Source of the DNA: Cherax quadricarinatus
Taxonomy: Eukaryota; Arthropoda; Malacostraca; Decapoda; Parastacidae
Assembly (NCBI RefSeq): GCF_038502225.1
Contig: NC_091292.1
Coordinates: 51,681,992 to 51,745,991 of the forward strand
Direction: 5' to 3'
Length of the DNA stretch: 64,000 bases
In this document: one piece after another, positions 42,990-53,559 of the stretch
Layout of the letters: every line of letters starts with the position of its first letter
Numbering within the stretch: position 1 is the stretch's first letter
Notes under the pieces: model-generated
What the model saw: the letters and a program-made list of their open reading frames with translations, nothing else
Databases searched by the model: none
What the model was told of the DNA's origin: nothing
Translations under genes and position numbers: made by a program

Positions 42990-44185
42990 ATATATATTTT
43001 GATTAAAACCCAAAAAACCGGTTTTCCAGCGAGACCTATTATAGCTCGGTGGTGTCGGCAACATACGTCATGTCAAAACAGTTGGTAAAAATATTAACTC
43101 CAATACTTGGCAACATCTCTGAAGCTCACGTAAAAAGACAACATTGACCTCATTGACAAATTGCACAATGTTAACATGTCTAATGATTTTACATTAGCAA
43201 GAATTGACATTGTGGCTTGCTCACCCGAGTTCTTGTTCCTGATCTGTTATCTTACATGGAAGATGAATTAGATGAGTTTCCCATGCCATGTTACTGAGTT
43301 GATAAAATTGTGCGTGGTTGATTGCAAGTGAGAGATTGAAGGGAAATATTACATTCATTTGCAGGGAATGGCTATGGAAAATCCATTGTTTCCCCTATTA
43401 AGCAATCTGTATACGGAGTTTCTTGAGACTAAGTTGGTGAAATATATTCTGCCCCATGAAGCTAAATAGTTCACATACGAGGATGACATCTTGTGTCTTT
43501 GGCTGAATGATATGGACCTGAACACATTTTTACCAAGACTTGACGCTCTTGTCCCATCTGTTAAATTCACCATGGAGGAAGAAGTGGATTTCCATTCTTA
43601 GATGTTCTGGTCCAACGGGATGATAGATTGTTTAAGTTTACAGTAAATAGGAAGGCCACTAATATTTGTTCATATATGCGCTGTATAGTCCTTGTGGCTT
43701 AGCGCTTCTTTTTAATTATAATAATAATAATGTTCATATATGCATTACTATGCTAATCATGAAACAAGAGTTAAAAAGGAGTGTCTTTCTCACTGTTTTT
43801 GAGAGCTTACAGAGTGTGCAGCCCAGAGTTTCTTGATGGGAAAATCTTTCGTCATGCTAGGGAATTATGTTACCTTAAACAGTTTGTAGAAACGGCTTTG
43901 CTGGCAGCTAGGAAAAATTTATCTTAGGACTGAGCCTAGAATAACTCCTCAGATCACTAACGTGCTGGTTCTTCTCCACAATGAGAATTTATCAGTCTTA
44001 ATGCCCTTAAAAGATTCAACATACAAGTAATGTTAAAGAATTCATGGATGGGTAAGATTATTTTGATCAAGAATTCCCCTCAAAACTGTGTTGATAGTGT
44101 TTACAGGATTGGGTGTAATGGCTACAACTTATCGTACGTTGGACAAACTGGTAAACCTGTAGATGTAAGGTTAACAACACAGCAT
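42990..44185 (+). pseudogene. Penelope-like element RT and endonuclease remnant
   Basis: The order is as in PLEs. A KTQKTGFPARPII block (about 43010) is followed by motif B (GMAMENPLFPLLSNLYTEFLE, broken, about 43365-43435). Next is a YEDDILCLWLND catalytic block (about 43475-43515) with two Asp, then LDVLVQRDDRLFKF. After the 51-bp tail insertion, YYANHETRVKK follows (about 43750). The endonuclease block YVGQTGKPVDVRL lies at 44132-44170, where the copy breaks into a SINE-like sequence. Stops are frequent; it is inactive. Confidence 0.78.
43667..43743 (+). mobile_element. Ultra-short LINE-tail insertion (51 bp) with 13-bp target duplications
   Basis: TGTTCATATATGC occurs at 43667-43679 and 43731-43743. 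The 51 bp between them read GCTGTATAGTCCTTGTGG, CTTAGCGCTTCTTTTT and AATTATAATAATAATAA. This matches the 3' tail of the I-like LINE (32607-32640, reverse) and the 37-bp insertion at 36410. The insertion interrupts PLE coding sequence, whose frame continues after it. Confidence 0.92.
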
Positions 44186-44485
44186 GGATTCGACTCTTTG
44201 GCTTGTGCAGTGTTGTTATTGATCAATACCACTCATTTCGTGGGAACAAAAATATAATACACTGCTTGTTGAGCTAGTACACAAACAGGGAGTAGAATGA
44301 AATCAGCTCAGATGTGTCCACACGACTGTATGTCCTCTGATGGCGGCACCATTGCTAAGGATCGCGTGGTCTACAGGTCTAAAGCATCATGCGTTCTCGC
44401 TCACCATGAGGCTGGCCAAAACAGCATGGGTTTGACTCCTTGGCTGGTGCAGTGATGTTACTGATCAATACCACTCATTTCGTGG
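44175..44485 (+). repeat. Two SINE-like tail copies
   Basis: 44175-44250 and 44405-44485 share ATGGRTTYGACTC, TTGGCT and GATCAATACCACTCATTT plus CGTGGG. GGTTTGACTCC resembles a B box (GGTTCGANTCC). The same TCRTTTCGTG tail recurs at 54826-54836 and 55095-55106. These are probably members of one tRNA-derived SINE family; the first is fused to the PLE remnant. Confidence 0.6.
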
Positions 44486-44486
44486 G

Positions 44487-44577
<91 letters not shown>
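44487..44577. repeat. (AT)n microsatellite
   Basis: About 90 bp of uninterrupted AT repeat directly after the SINE-like tail. Confidence 0.95.
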
Positions 44578-44578
<1 letters not shown>

Positions 44579-44639
44579 TAGGTAGTTGGTTGGTGTTTTT
44601 TTTCTCTCATAAACATGCAAGATTTGAGGTACGTCTTGC

Positions 44640-44930
44640 TACTTACACTTAGGTCACACTACACCAGCATGTACAAGCATATATATACACACCCCTGGGG
44701 GTTTTCTTTTATTTTCTGCTAGTTCTTGTTCTTGTTTATTTCCTATCTCCATGGGGAAGTGGAACAGAATTCTTCCTCCGTAAGTAATGAGTGTCGTAAG
44801 AGGCAACTCAAATGCCGGGAGCAAGGGGCTAGTAACCCCTTCTCCTGTATACATTACTAAAGCTAAAAAGAGAAACTTTTTTCTTTTTTTGGGCCACCCT
44901 GTTTCGGCCGGTTTGTTGAAAGGAAGAGTA
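44640..44930 (+). repeat. SINE or LINE-tail repeat sharing the RTE-like 3' hallmark
   Basis: It contains CCATGGGGAAGTGGAACAGA, AAATGCCGGGAGCAAGGGGC and ends with TTTTTGGGCCACCCTGTTTC and GGCCGG. The last block matches the 3' UTR hallmark of the RTE-like LINE (7155-7195). No coding sequence is seen. It may be a non-autonomous partner of the LINE. Confidence 0.6.
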
Positions 44931-44941
44931 TATATATATAC

Positions 44942-45015
<74 letters not shown>
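44931..45015. repeat. (TA)n microsatellite
   Basis: About 80 bp of TA repeat, into whose edge Tigger copy 2 inserted at a TA. Confidence 0.93.
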
Positions 45016-45018
<3 letters not shown>

Positions 45019-46301
45019 TGGACCCTCGACTAACGCTATTAATCCGTTCCTGAGAGCTCATCGTTAGTCAAAATAATCGTTAGTCAAGTTAATTTTCCCC
45101 ATAAGAAATAATGGAAATCAAATTAATCCGTGCAAGACACCCAAAAGTATTGAAAAAAAAAATTTAACACATGAAATATTAATTTTAATACACACAAACT
45201 GAAGAAGACATGCACAGTTACATGACACTTACCTTTATTGAAGATCTGGTGATGATTGATGGGATGGGAAGAGGGGAGTGTGTTGATGGTCTTAGTGTTT
45301 AGAAGGGGAATCCCCTTCCATTAGGACTTGAGGTGGCAAGTCCTTTTTCGGGGTTACTTCCCTTCTTTTAATGCCACTAGGACCAGCTTGAGAGTCACTG
45401 GACCTCTGTCGCACAACATATCTGCCCATAGAGGCCTGTACCTCCCGTTCCTTTATGACATTCCTAACGTGTTTCACAACATTGTCAGTGTCACCATTAA
45501 ACACTTGTTCAGGTTTCAGTCCTTCACTGTCTATGTACTCCTTGAATTCCTGCACATATTTTTCAGCTGCTTTTTGATCCAAACTGGCAGCCTCACCATG
45601 CCTTATCACACTATGTATGCCACTACGATTCTTAAATCTCTCAAACCAACCTTTGCTGGCCTTAAGTTCACTCACATCACCACTAGTTGCTGGCATTTTT
45701 CTAATTAAATCGTCATGCAACTTCCTAGCCTTTTCACATATGATCGCTTGAGAGATGCTATCCCCTGCTATCTGTTTTTCGTTTATCCATACCAATAACA
45801 GTCAACATCTTCTATCACTTGCGATCTCAGTTTCAAAAACATAGTTGCACCTTTGGCAAGAACAGCTTCCTTGATTGCCGTTTTCTTGGCCACAATAGTA
45901 GCGATGGTTGATTGGGGTTTTGTGTACAGCCTGGCCAGCTCGGAGACATGCACTCCACTTTCATACTTAGCAATGATCTCTTTCTTCATATCCATAGTAA
46001 TTCTCACCCTTTTTGCTGTAGGGTTGGCACTAGAAGCTTTCTTGGGGCCCATGGTGACTTATTTTGCAGGTGCAATCACTAAAAAGGCTGTGATAATATG
46101 AAATGTTCCGATTGTATGCTTGGAAGCAACCGTGGTGGCTGGCTGGCTTGTAAACACTGGCCAGAAGTAGACGCATCTCAGACGGAAGGAATAGAGTTGG
46201 TCGAGTTTTTTAGCGCTAATCGAGGCAAAATTTTTGCGATAAAATGTATCGCTAATCAGATTTATCGTTAATCGATGCCATCGCTGGTCGAGGGTCCACT
46301 G
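45016..46301 (-). mobile_element. Tigger/pogo-like transposon, internally deleted (copy 2)
   Basis: The ends are CAGTGGACCCTCGACTAACG at the left and, at the right, GGTCGAGGGTCCACTG, the partial inverse. TA duplications lie at 45014-45015 and 46302-46303. Length is 1286 bp. The terminal repeats differ from copy 1 (CTCGACTAACG against CCCGCATAGCG), so it belongs to a sister subfamily. Confidence 0.9.
45292..46052 (-). pseudogene. Tigger transposase with DDE core deleted, frameshifted
   Basis: It starts at the ATG at 46052 (MGPKKASSANPTAKRVRIT). A pipsqueak-type HTH follows (KKEIIAKYESGVHVSELARLY, KPQSTIATIVAKK), with a frameshift near 45790. A CENP-B-type HTH comes next (KARKLHDDLIRKM, ASKGWFERFKNRSGIHSV) and the beginning of the catalytic domain (EQVFNGDT). 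There the sequence jumps directly to the C-terminal KHVRNVIKEREVQASM block and ends at 45292. It retains DNA-binding domains without catalysis. Confidence 0.85.
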
Positions 46302-46303
46302 TA

Positions 46304-47486
46304 TTATATTATTTTTTTTAAAAGCACACTGGCCAATTCCCACCAAGGCAGGGTGGCCCGAAAAAGAAAAACTTTCACCATCATTCACTCCATCACTGTC
46401 TTGCCAGAAGGGTACTTTACACTACAGTTTTTAAACTCCAACATTAACACCCCTCCTTCAGAGTGCAGGCACTGTACTTCCCATCTCCAGGACTCAAGTC
46501 CGGCCTCCCGGTTTCCCTGAATCCCTTCATAAATGTTACTTTGTTCACACTCCAACAGCACGTCAAGTACTAAAAACTATTTGTCTCCATTCACTCCTAT
46601 CAAACACGCTCAAGCATGCCCGCTGGAAGTCCAAGCCCCTCGCAAACAAAACCTCCTTTACCCCCTCCCTCCAACCTTTCCTAGGCCAACCCCTACCCCG
46701 CCTTCCTTCCACTACAGACTGATACACTCTTGAAGTCATTCTGTTTTGTTCCATTCTCTCTACATGTCCGAACCACCTCAACCCTTCCTTAGCCCTCTGG
46801 ACAACAGTTTTGGCAATCCCGCACCTCCTCCTAACTTCCAAACTACGAATTCTCTGCATTATATTCACACCACACATTGCCCTCAGACATGACATCTCCA
46901 TTGCCTCCAGCCTTCTCCTCGCTGCAATATTCATCACCCATGCTTCACACCCGTATAAGAGCATTGGTAAAACTATACTCTTATACATTCCCCTCTTTGC
47001 CTCCAAGGACAAAGTTCTTTGTCTCCACAGACTCCTAAGTGCACCGCTCACCCTTTTCCCCTCATCAATTCTATGATTCACCTCATCTTTCATAGATCCA
47101 TCCACTGACACGCCCACTCCCAAATATCTGAATACATTCACCTCCTCCATACTCTCTCCCTCCAATCTAATATTCAATCTTTCATCACCTAATCTTTTTA
47201 TCTTCATAACCTTACTCTTTCCTGTATTCACTTTCAATTTTCTTCTTTTACATACCCTACCAAATTCATCAACCAACCTCTGCAACTTCTCTTGAGAATC
47301 TCCCAAGAGCACAGTGTCATCAGCAAAAAGCAACTGTGACAACTCCCACTTTATGTGTGATTCTTTATCTTTTAACTCTACGCCTCTTGCCAAGACCCTC
47401 GATTTTACTTCTCTTACAACCCCATCTATAAATATATCAGACCACGGCGACATCACAAATCCTTGTCTAAGGCCTACTTTTACTGG
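46304..47486 (-). mobile_element. RTE-like LINE 3' half (copy C)
   Basis: The minus-strand frame (46563 to about 47483) gives the RT from PVKVGLRQGFVMSPW through LLFADDTVLLGDS, GCEAWVMN, RWFGHVERM and the C-terminus, nearly the same as copy A. The 3' UTR hallmark is at about 46336-46360. It directly abuts the right end of Tigger copy 2. It is 5'-truncated within motif B. Confidence 0.88.
46563..47483 (-). CDS. RTE-like reverse transcriptase, C-terminal half
   Basis: About 306 codons are open on the minus strand, from motif B (GLRQGFVMSPW) through the FADD catalytic block and the complete C-terminal domain to the stop at 46563. Small deletions relative to copy A include missing LFN residues in SPWLFNIF and a missing residue in MRKTKR. 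Motif A is absent, so it cannot be active. Codons beyond 47483 belong to a different repeat. Confidence 0.82.
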   Translation of the reverse strand, partial: VKVGLRQGFVMSPWSDIFIDGVVREVKSRVLARGVELKDKESHIKWELSQLLFADDTVLLGDSQEKLQRLVDEFGRVCKRRKLKVNTGKSKVMKIKRLGDERLNIRLEGESMEEVNVFRYLGVGVSVDGSMKDEVNHRIDEGKRVSGALRSLWRQRTLSLEAKRGMYKSIVLPMLLYGCEAWVMNIAARRRLEAMEMSCLRAMCGVNIMQRIRSLEVRRRCGIAKTVVQRAKEGLRWFGHVERMEQNRMTSRVYQSVVEGRRGRGWPRKGWREGVKEVLFARGLDFQRACLSVFDRSEWRQIVFST

Positions 47487-47546
47487 GATTTCTGCTTTAC
47501 GGTGGTTGCCTGAAACCAACCCTGCCGTATAAGTGGGGCCCTACTG

Positions 47547-47548
<2 letters not shown>
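47487..47548 (-). repeat. Isolated DNA-transposon terminal repeat
   Basis: On the minus strand, TACAGTAGGGCCCCACTTAT and ACGGCAGGGTTGGTTTCAGG begin after a TA and resemble a Tigger/mariner-type terminal repeat. No second end is seen nearby. The RTE-like LINE copy starts right where it stops. Confidence 0.55.
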
Positions 47549-47589
<41 letters not shown>

Positions 47590-47959
47590 ACAACCTCTCG
47601 AACTGGACTGGGGACTCCCATCCTCAGAAGAGAGAATAAACGTACTTTAGGGAAAACTCTTGATTCTTCCCGAGTTGTCTGAATATTTTCTTATACCCCC
47701 CCCCCCCTATATGACATGTATACTTTATAAACTACATTAACAAGGATAACAACATAAATAACATCTCAGAACCTAAATCTCAAATACTTCATTCACCTCC
47801 CCAGCAGTGGGCTGTGTGCCCAGAATGCTGCAGCCATTTACCCTCTGGATGGCAAAGCTGAGACTCCGTGATTTAGTTTCTCACCTAATTCTTTCAGGAA
47901 TTTTAAAACATATTGGCCTGTAGCATTTAATATTCTTATATGGATAGTCTATGGAATCC
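47549..47959. other. (GA)n tract and unassigned sequence
   Basis: A GA repeat lies at about 47551-47584, and a C-run near 47697-47706. No gene is recognised. Confidence 0.6.
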
Positions 47960-49190
47960 TACTCTGTCCTGTGCTTCCCAACACCCCTCTACGATTTGTC
48001 AAAGCATACAAAGATTTTATTAACGATCAGACCTTGCGTCTCACGAAAGCCAATAAATCTAACTCGTTTATTGTTTTCAATGAAGTTGAATATTTAAATA
48101 AGAGGAACCATTTACTATTAATGAAATGTAGGAACCACTCACTACGAACCCCCTCGAACTGGTCGACTGTCACTTCAATAAACGCCTTAAAACGCTACAG
48201 AAGGGAAATGACGAATTAAATGTGTCAGTTACGACTGCAACCGTTATCCGTATGGATTAGTCAAGAACTATAAATCAGGGATTCCAGCTCGTCCTATTAC
48301 TAGTTCATTAGGCTTGGCTGCATACAACCTGTCCAAATGGCTAGATAAACTCCCAACTCCCATGGTCAGAAAGATTTTGGATGGACATATTAAAAATGCA
48401 CAAATAACCCGCAGATAAGAGAATGAAACTTGACATTTTGGACCAACTTGGAACAGAAGCCAGTAGTAGAAGAGAGAGGATCGGGGCCGGTAGTAGAACG
48501 AGAGGAGGTAGTAGTAAAATGGTAGAAATAGTGGTAGAGGCAGTGGTAGTAGTTGTAGTAGTGCAACAGTGACAATAAGAAGGGAGTAGAGATGGTGACA
48601 AGAGTCAGAGAGTGGAGTGTCAGCAAAGCAATGGTAGTTAGCAGTAGTGGAGGTAGTCCAAGAAGAGAAAAAAGAAAATGGAGCACTGCAGGAGAGCTAA
48701 TGGCTTACGAGGGTATGACTAAAATCCCATGGGGAAAAATTAATAGGATAGAACTCATCTAAGCAAAGTAAATATAGTAACGGAGGAGAGGTAAGGCAAA
48801 GATAAATATCAGGTCAAGTCACGAGTGTTATGATTGGAGCATTTGACAATATAAGGCAAGATATTCTGCATTTTCATTTACAGAGAGCCTCCAGAAATTA
48901 AATGTATCACAATACTCTGAAGAGTTTTGTTGTAACGGCATTGTTTACCAGAGTCACTGTCCCTGATTTGCTTACTTATCTTGAAGACGAACTAGAAAAC
49001 TTTCCCATTCCCTACACCATGAATATAATTATTGAACTTAGGCTTTGTATTATGTGCTGCAAGTGCATACTTGAAGGTAAATACTGTGTTCAAAAATACG
49101 GCATGGTCATGGGAAATTCGCTTAGTCCATTACTCAGCAACTTGTATAGGGAATTCTATGAAACTAGACTCCTTAAATTATTATAATCAT
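47960..49190 (+). pseudogene. Penelope-like element remnant, interrupted
   Basis: The N-terminal part 47971-48219 has AYKDFINDQTLRLTKANKSN and LNKRNHLLLMK, typical of the region before the RT in PLEs. PYGLVKNYKSGIPARPITSS (about 48250-48310) and YNLSKWLDKLP follow. After an intervening 430 bp of PLE terminal-like sequence, the RT resumes at 48902 with VTALFTRVTVPDLLTYLEDE and KYGMVMGNSLSPLLSNLY (motif B), ending at about 49186 before the catalytic YxDD. It is broken and non-functional. Confidence 0.75.
48400..48720. repeat. PLE terminal-repeat fragment (AGT/AGG-rich)
   Basis: ACAAATAACCCGCAGATAAG here resembles ACGAATAACCCGCACATAGG at 63960-63979. GTAGTAG-rich degenerate sequence follows. 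It interrupts the PLE coding remnant. Confidence 0.5.
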
Positions 49191-49417
49191 AACTAACTGC
49201 TAAACCCATAACGATCATACAGCACTGCAGAAAAAACTGTTCTAAAGGTGTAATATGCTTGATCAGAGGCCAATGAGGGTGAATACTTTAGCAGAGGTAG
49301 AGTTAGTAAGGGTTGTGAGGTGTACTAGAGGAAGTATAATCCAAGTCGGTGTAATAAAGCTTTTGAAGAAAAAGTTTGTGTCAAAAGTGGGACCGTCAGT
49401 GAGGAGGGAGGACACGG
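49191..49417. other. No gene recognised
   Basis: Short spacer between the PLE remnant and the G2 left LTR. Confidence 0.5.
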
Positions 49418-49839
49418 TGTGACATGCAAAGAGTACATAACCTTTATTCGGCACATGTACACACCCTCATGTACACACCAGCGAATCAGGGGCTAAGGGT
49501 TGACGATGGGGCCCCATCGTTCAATCAGTACCCAGGCTCCAGCCAATGAGAAGATGGTTTTGGCAATCACAGAGGTTATGTGGGTACCACTCACCTGTCT
49601 GCCCTTGTCATTCCCATTCTAGAGCTGGTTGAAGCACGGTCTGCTCTCTAGTGGCTTCTATTCTGCCTTGCTTACCGTGGAGTGCACTAATATCTATTGC
49701 TGTACATAGTGTATATAGTGCACATACTTCTGTTCTAAATTGGTGAAGGATAATATAAGTCAAAAGTTTTCCCGCTGTGTTTATTTTGCTCCATTTACAC
49801 CCAGGATAACAGGCCTTTGGGACTCCTGGGTTGTAATAT
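49418..49839 (+). repeat. Left LTR of G2
   Basis: It starts TGTGACATGCAAAGAG, and its first part matches 54662-54790. It includes CTAAGGGTTGACGATGGGGC. The end is placed just before the primer-binding site, so it is approximate. Confidence 0.75.
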
Positions 49840-49857
49840 GGGGGCCTGTCCGGGAGC
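49840..49857 (+). promoter_or_regulatory. Primer-binding site of G2, tRNA-Pro type
   Basis: TGGGGGCCTGTCCGGGAG is close to the tRNA-Pro site TGGGGGCTCGTCCGGGAT used by many retroelements. The G1 site is different. Confidence 0.7.
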
Positions 49858-50126
49858 AGGAGCTGGACTTAGAGCATGGGTTGAGCCTAGGGTGACGCTG
49901 GAAGCAGGAACATTGTGTAGCTTGCTGTCTGACATTGCATTAGCTTTGCCAATGCTTTACAAACTTTTTGTGTCAATTGCCTTGCTATGGTCAGCCTTGC
50001 TATTGTATGATCATTCAACAACTCGCTACTAGCTTGTTCAGTGTGCTCGCTTCACTACGGTCAATCTTGTGTGAAGATTTTGCAGTTAGCTTTGCTATTG
50101 TGTATCCATCTTGTAAGCGTACGTGC

Positions 50127-50296
50127 GTATTCTGCAGTCGTACTGTGCATAGCTAAGCATGTTCTGCAAATAACGTGTTATGCTGGGGTATTCTGCAATC
50201 ATACTTTGCATAGCTAAGCGTGTTCTGCAAATAACGTGTTATGTTGGGGTATTCTGCAATCGTACTGTGCATAGCAAATAACTTATACATTGGGGT
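50127..50296 (+). repeat. 61-bp tandem repeats in G2 leader (about 2.7 copies)
   Basis: Units begin with GTATTCTGCARTCRTACT at 50127, 50188 and 50249 and contain TGCATAGCTAAGC and TTCTGCAAATAACGTGTTAT. They end just before the presumed gag start at 50297. Confidence 0.85.
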
Positions 50297-51912
50297 ATGC
50301 CACCTAGACAAGTCAGACGTCTGGTGTCTGCATATACTTTATTTAACTTGCCTAAATTGTCCCTACAGCATTGTTGGCAAATTGCTCGTTCCATTGGCAT
50401 TGATTACGAATGCACTCTCACAGCTGCGCAACTGCATTCACTGATCGACAAATTTCGGGAAGAGGAGATGGCACTTCAGACTCCTTCCTCTACAGGAGCC
50501 AGGAATAAAACTCTGATGTTCTCGCAGGAGGAAGATGATACATCAATGGAGCAAAATCGTCAGTCTAGTGCAGCAGGGTTGTCTCAAGGCGAATCAGCAG
50601 CGTTGGCACTTGAGCTGGCAAAAATCAATCTTGAGCAGACTAGGGAACAGAGGGCATTTGCCAAGGAAGAGTTTGATAGGGAAAAAGAAAGAACGCAATT
50701 TTTGCAACTTGTAAATGACTAGTTTACAGAAAGCAGTACAGCTTGTTCCCCACTTCAATGAGGCCGAACCAGAACAATTTTTCGAAGCTTTCAAAAATCA
50801 GGCTCGAGCCTTGAGGTGGCCGGAACAGCATTGGGCATCGTTGGTTCACACATCATTGTTTGGCAAGGCACAGGAATTTATGTCAGTGTTAAATGACACT
50901 GATTTTTCCGATTATAAAGTAGTGAAGACCCCAGTTTTGGGAGCATATACATGTATCCCAGCTAAATACAGAAAGATCTTTATGTTAGGCAGATGACAGC
51001 TTGGTCAATCCCTGGTTGATTTTGTGCGACAGCAGACCAAAGCTTTTACCAGCTGGTATAAAACAAGTGGTGTTGCTACCTTCGATGATCTTGTGCAGCT
51101 TATTCTGGTTGATAACCTACTGGAGTCTGTGGGACCAGAGGTTAGAGTCTTTCTGCAGGATCGTGATTTAACCACTGTGTTGGAGGCAGCCAGGTTGGCC
51201 GATACCTTTGAAACTAACCTCTCCTTGCCCGAGCGGTCCCATCTCTCTATGAGCAGAGATGGTCAACCTTGGAGGATGAAGTGCCAGCCGGAGGGAGAAC
51301 GTCTACGTCAGCCAACTCAGTCACCTGGTGAGCCATGCTACTTAACTTATTGTCCACCTGGTGAGAGACAAACCACTCAACGTGGTGCAACTCAACAACA
51401 GTATCCAGAGACACCAGCCAAAGCTACACCAGTTGCAATGTCAGCAGGGAGTAAAGGGCAAGCCTGTCGTCTGCTTCCTCTGTAATAAAGTAGGTCACAT
51501 CCATCCCAACTGTCCCCACAAGCCCCAACCTATTGGGAAAATCTATATCCCTAGTAACATGTCCCTAAAAGAAGTAGAGAAAGGGATGGCCCCTTATTGC
51601 TGCCAGAGTCTTATTTCCCTTCAGGAAAACTCAAAAACAACTGAAGTCAGAACCTTTAGAGATACTGGAGCATATTGCTCACTTATAAGAGAGGGAATAT
51701 TACCCCTTTCAAAGAACACCTCCTTGAATTCCTCTGTTTTGTTGGAAGCATTTGGAGGAGCTATGTTTTCTGTCCCATTGCATAGAATTTATGTACAGTG
51801 CAAATATTACACTGGATACTTGACTGTGGGTGTATCTGAGGGATTCCCCATGAAAGATGCCATGTTTTACTGGGTAATAACATTACCACTGCTAGTGTAT
51901 GTCCTGAACTGA
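50297..51912 (+). pseudogene. G2 gag-protease region, disrupted
   Basis: The first frame (50297-50722) starts MPPRQVRRLVSAYTLF and has an acidic coiled-coil-like end. A frameshift and stop precede the capsid start (PHFNEAEPEQFFEAFKNQ, 50750-50800). The frame 51024-51485 has a SCAN-like segment with FDDLVQLILVDNLLESVG and FLQDRDLTTVLEAARLADTF (51082-51215). A zinc knuckle CFLCNKVGHIHPNC (51473-51514) and the protease FRDTGAYCSLIREGIL (51655-51702, DTG intact) follow in the next frame, which ends at 51912. Several frame changes mean no complete Gag. Confidence 0.82.
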
Positions 51913-52124
51913 TAATGATTATTTCTTCTCTGGTATTGGCCATATCTCGGGCAACATCCCAAGGGTTGTATGGCGAGAATGCTGACTTATCCTTGGACGA
52001 CTCCGATCTCGAATAGCCAATTTGTTTTACAAGGAAAACTGGCCAGGGCCTCGTAGATCAAGTGAACAGACCCAGATCAAGCCTTCCTATTCCAGGGTAG
52101 CAGGATTGCTAGAAATCTGTTTCC

Positions 52125-53345
52125 ATGCCCGAGGGACTGTCCTTCCGGGAAGAACAACGAAAGGACCCTTCTTTGAATTTCGCTTTTCAGGCAGCCATGG
52201 GTAAATCCTTTTCGGATCATCCGGTCAAGTATAAACTTAAAAACGACTATTTGATTTGCACTGAGACTGGTAAGGAGATAGAGGGCCGGCAACTGTCAGA
52301 CAGGTTAGTAGTTCCAACAAAGTTTAGACCTCAAATATTGAATATAGCTCATACTTCATTAGGTCACCTAGGAATTACTAAAACATTATCTAGAATCAAA
52401 ATTCTAGTGGTCAAAATTAAAGCAGGATGTGGAGAATCATATCCGGTGTTGCCGAGAATGTCAGCAAGTAGGGAAACCTGGACATTCTATTAAACCTGCA
52501 CCTCTCCAGCCTATACCTGCTGATAGAGAACCTTTTGCAGAATTAATCATAGATTGCGTAGGTCCATTACCTAAGTCTGAAAATCAGTACTTATTTACCA
52601 TTATGGATATAGTAACTAGATACCCTGAAGCAATTCCCATGCGCAGTATTAATAGTAAAGCTATTCTCAAAGCTTTAACCAGATTTATTTCTTGTTTTGG
52701 CATTAATAAATCTTTTCAAAGTGATCAAGGTACTAACTTCACTGCCAAAGCATTTAGGGAAGCATTAACTAGGTTAGGGATAATCCACAACTTATCCACT
52801 GCCTATCATCCTCAGTCCCAAGGCGCCTTGGAAAGATTCCATCAGATGTTAAAAACCATGATGAGAACTTTTTGTATGCATTTTCCTACAGACTGGGATG
52901 AATCACTACCTTTGTTGCTCTTCTCAGTACGAGAAACGGTGCAAGAGTCTACCGGGTTTAGTTCGTTTGAGCTGATCTTTGGGCACAATGTACGAGGTCC
53001 TCTTCGGGTGCTCAAAGAAGGATGGATGGGAGGAGACATTAGCTCAACACTCTACAACCAGTTTTCAAGGTTGCAGATGGCACGTCAGTTAGCCAAGGCT
53101 AACCTAAAGGCAGGTCAAAGTAAGATGAAACAGAGGTATGACAGAAATGCACAATTCCGCTCCTTCCATCCAGGAGACAAGGTGCTGGTGCAGGAACCTA
53201 TACCCGGCCATACCTAGAAAGCTATATTTACAGGACCTATGCAAATTGTAAGTAAATTATCTGATGTAAATTATGTGGTATCTCCCCTTGATAAGGCCTC
53301 AAAAACTAAAGCCTACCACATTAATCAATTAAAATCTTTCCATAC
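52125..53345 (+). pseudogene. G2 integrase, frameshifted
   Basis: The first frame ends with HTSLGHLGITKTLSRIK (about 52350-52400), the zinc-domain histidines. The cysteines follow in the next frame (RCCRECQQVG, about 52444-52473). The core has LIIDCVGPLPKSENQY (first Asp), FQSDQGTNFTAKAF (second Asp) and GALERFHQML (Glu), all intact, between 52545 and 52855. The C-terminal part contains FELIFGHNVRGPLR and a GPY/F-like module after a stop at about 53216 (GPMQIVSKL, AYHINQLKSFH). It should insert cDNA. It lies directly upstream of RT. Confidence 0.87.
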
Positions 53346-53559
53346 ACCAGATAAAGTCCCAGTAATGACTCTGTCCTCTTCCTCTGAGGACGACTCTGAC
53401 TCTTTGCACTCTATTTCTGAAATTAATGTCAAACTTCCAATCTCTATCCTCAAGAACCCTAGCTCTTTAATAGTGTGGCTATCTGAAACTCGAGCAACAA
53501 GTTTAACTGCGCTTCTAGTCATACCCTGATATTTTTTCGGATGTGCCGAAAAAATGTAC

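Noticed and set aside
44440..45061. Frames with poly-Tyr-Ile
   Set aside because: They are translations of (AT)n microsatellites.
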